7,328 nt of DNA from DUVY01 sp036562755. GTDB taxonomy: Bacteria > Bacillota > Clostridia > Christensenellales > DUVY01. Under the pieces are notes generated by a model. It saw nothing but the letters and a program-made list of their open reading frames with translations, had not been told where the DNA came from and ran no database searches. Shown piece by piece: positions 6,772 through 7,328 of the stretch. Both the position numbers and the translations under genes were made by a program. The stretch is taken from assembly GCA_036562755.1 (NCBI GenBank), contig DATCJN010000047.1:1-7328 (forward strand), read 5' to 3'. Position 1 is the stretch's first letter. Each line of letters starts with the position of its first letter.

Positions 6772-6777
6772 ATTCTA

Positions 6778-6782
6778 CTCCT
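6778..6782 (-). promoter_or_regulatory. Shine-Dalgarno site fixing the TTG start of the glycosyltransferase
   Basis: On the minus strand AGGAG is followed by the six bases TAGAAT and then TTG. Consensus sequence and ideal spacing make TTG at 6771 the start even though it is a rare codon. No ATG lies in a comparable position. Confidence 0.8.
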
Positions 6783-6790
6783 GTCTAGCA

Positions 6791-6819
6791 ATTTTATCAT
6801 ACTTCGTTTAAAATAACAA
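6791..6819 (-). promoter_or_regulatory. Possible promoter of the glycosyltransferase gene
   Basis: In the gap between rlmH and the glycosyltransferase the minus strand shows TTGTTA (6814-6819), a 17-bp spacer and TAAAAT (6791-6796). The -35 has only four matches to consensus. The start would be near 6784, leaving a leader of only about 13 nt with the ribosome binding site almost at the 5' end. The region is AT-rich, so this may be chance; the absence of a terminator after rlmH also allows co-transcription. Confidence 0.3.
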
Positions 6820-6843
6820 TATTTTTTTATTTTGATTTCTCTT

Positions 6844-7293
6844 TTATTTATGATAGGGCGTATTATTGATAATGCAAAAAGCTCTATAAATCTGCTCTAA
6901 CAATATAACTCTCATTAATCTGTGGGGATAAGTCATCTTGCCAAAGCTGATGACCTTATGCGCGGATTTTTTTATCTCGTCGCTTAAGCCTATACAGGAG
7001 CCTATAATAAAAGTAATATCCGGACTGATATGAGTTTTAACAAAATCGGCGAACTCTTCGCTGGTCATCTGCGCCCCGCGCGAATCTAACGCCACGACAG
7101 TTCCTTTTAGATACGCATTTATGGATTTTGCTTCCTCGGCAAGCGCTTTTTGAATGTTTGAGTCGTTTAATTTGTATTCGGAAAGTTGAATAACCTCTAT
7201 TTTAGAATACTTGGTTATTCGCTTTAGATAATCCTGCGCCGCTTGGATATAATACGGTTCCTTTTCTTTGCCCACGCAAACGACTCTTATCAC
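6844..7293 (-). CDS. rlmH: 23S rRNA (pseudouridine-1915 N3)-methyltransferase RlmH
   Basis: This 149-residue SPOUT-class methyltransferase uses S-adenosylmethionine to methylate N3 of the pseudouridine at 23S position 1915 (E. coli numbering) on assembled 70S ribosomes. Diagnostic features are the N-terminal strand IRVVCVGKEKEPYY, VVALDSRG (66-73), the SAM-binding loop FIIGSCIGLSDE (95-106), and the C-terminal block KMTYPHRLMRVILLEQIYRAF (119-139) ending in PYHK, the usual C-terminus. The loop reads IGSCIG where relatives I remember have IGGSxG, a Gly-to-Ser change next to the cofactor. FGKMT replaces the common FSKMT. It is slightly shorter than the usual ~155-160 residues but complete. Start is GTG at 7291-7293, with GGGGAA (7302-7307) about nine bases upstream; the residues that follow align with the family's N-terminus. 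No terminator separates it from the downstream glycosyltransferase gene. Confidence 0.94.
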   Translation of the reverse strand: MIRVVCVGKEKEPYYIQAAQDYLKRITKYSKIEVIQLSEYKLNDSNIQKALAEEAKSINAYLKGTVVALDSRGAQMTSEEFADFVKTHISPDITFIIGSCIGLSDEIKKSAHKVISFGKMTYPHRLMRVILLEQIYRAFCIINNTPYHK

Positions 7294-7328
7294 CTAAAAC
7301 GTTCCCCAATAAAAAGTAAGTATGGTAG

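Noticed and set aside
1..7293. Functional link between RlmH and the 23S gene in the same window
   Set aside because: RlmH does act on 23S rRNA, but the genes are about 6.8 kb apart with unrelated operons between them; closeness is most likely chance.
1..7328. CRISPR arrays, insertion sequences, phage or toxin-antitoxin genes
   Set aside because: No regularly spaced repeats, transposase motifs, attachment-site duplications or small paired genes were seen on either strand.

Overview
The window looks like a piece of chromosome from an uncultivated low-GC Bacillota, probably a Clostridia-type lineage. The evidence is an AT-rich background, strong Shine-Dalgarno sites, sigma-A-like TTGACA/TATAAT promoters, intrinsic hairpin-plus-T terminators, and a Gram-positive-style MarR plus paired ABC exporter cassette. 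TGA is used as a normal stop and Trp is encoded by TGG, so a Mollicutes-type code is unlikely. The taxonomic call is inference from style, not from a search.

Region 1 (1-420) is a divergent control region. The first ~54 bases are the 5' end of a 23S rRNA gene on the minus strand, running off the left edge. Upstream of it is a leader with small hairpins, then a promoter at 174-202 with an A/T-rich, UP-element-like stretch behind it. No 16S 3' end or tRNA lies between this 23S and the next gene, so this 23S appears to have its own promoter. On the plus strand, a second promoter (364-393) drives a MarR gene; a perfect 30-bp palindrome (378-407) covers its -10 box and start point.

Region 2 (421-4519) is a three-gene operon: a MarR-family regulator and two ABC exporter half-transporters, the last two overlapping by 4 bp. 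Motif by motif, the two ABC proteins form a heterodimer with one degenerate and one consensus ATP site. The simplest model is that MarR represses its own operon through the palindrome and is relieved by a compound that the exporter removes. A terminator at 4577-4608 closes the unit.

Region 3 (4611-5507) is a single ZIP-family metal transporter gene (ZupT-like) with an extended -10 promoter and a strong hairpin terminator shared with the convergent gene on the other strand.

Region 4 (5506-7293, minus strand) holds rlmH, the 23S rRNA pseudouridine methyltransferase gene (GTG start), followed by a membrane-bound family 2 glycosyltransferase (TTG start with a very good ribosome binding site). 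They may be co-transcribed.

All protein genes belong to known families. I found no clearly new system. The parts most worth checking are the unlinked-looking 23S promoter region, the unusually long perfect palindrome at the marR promoter, and a 12-bp inverted repeat linking the two halves of the divergent region.
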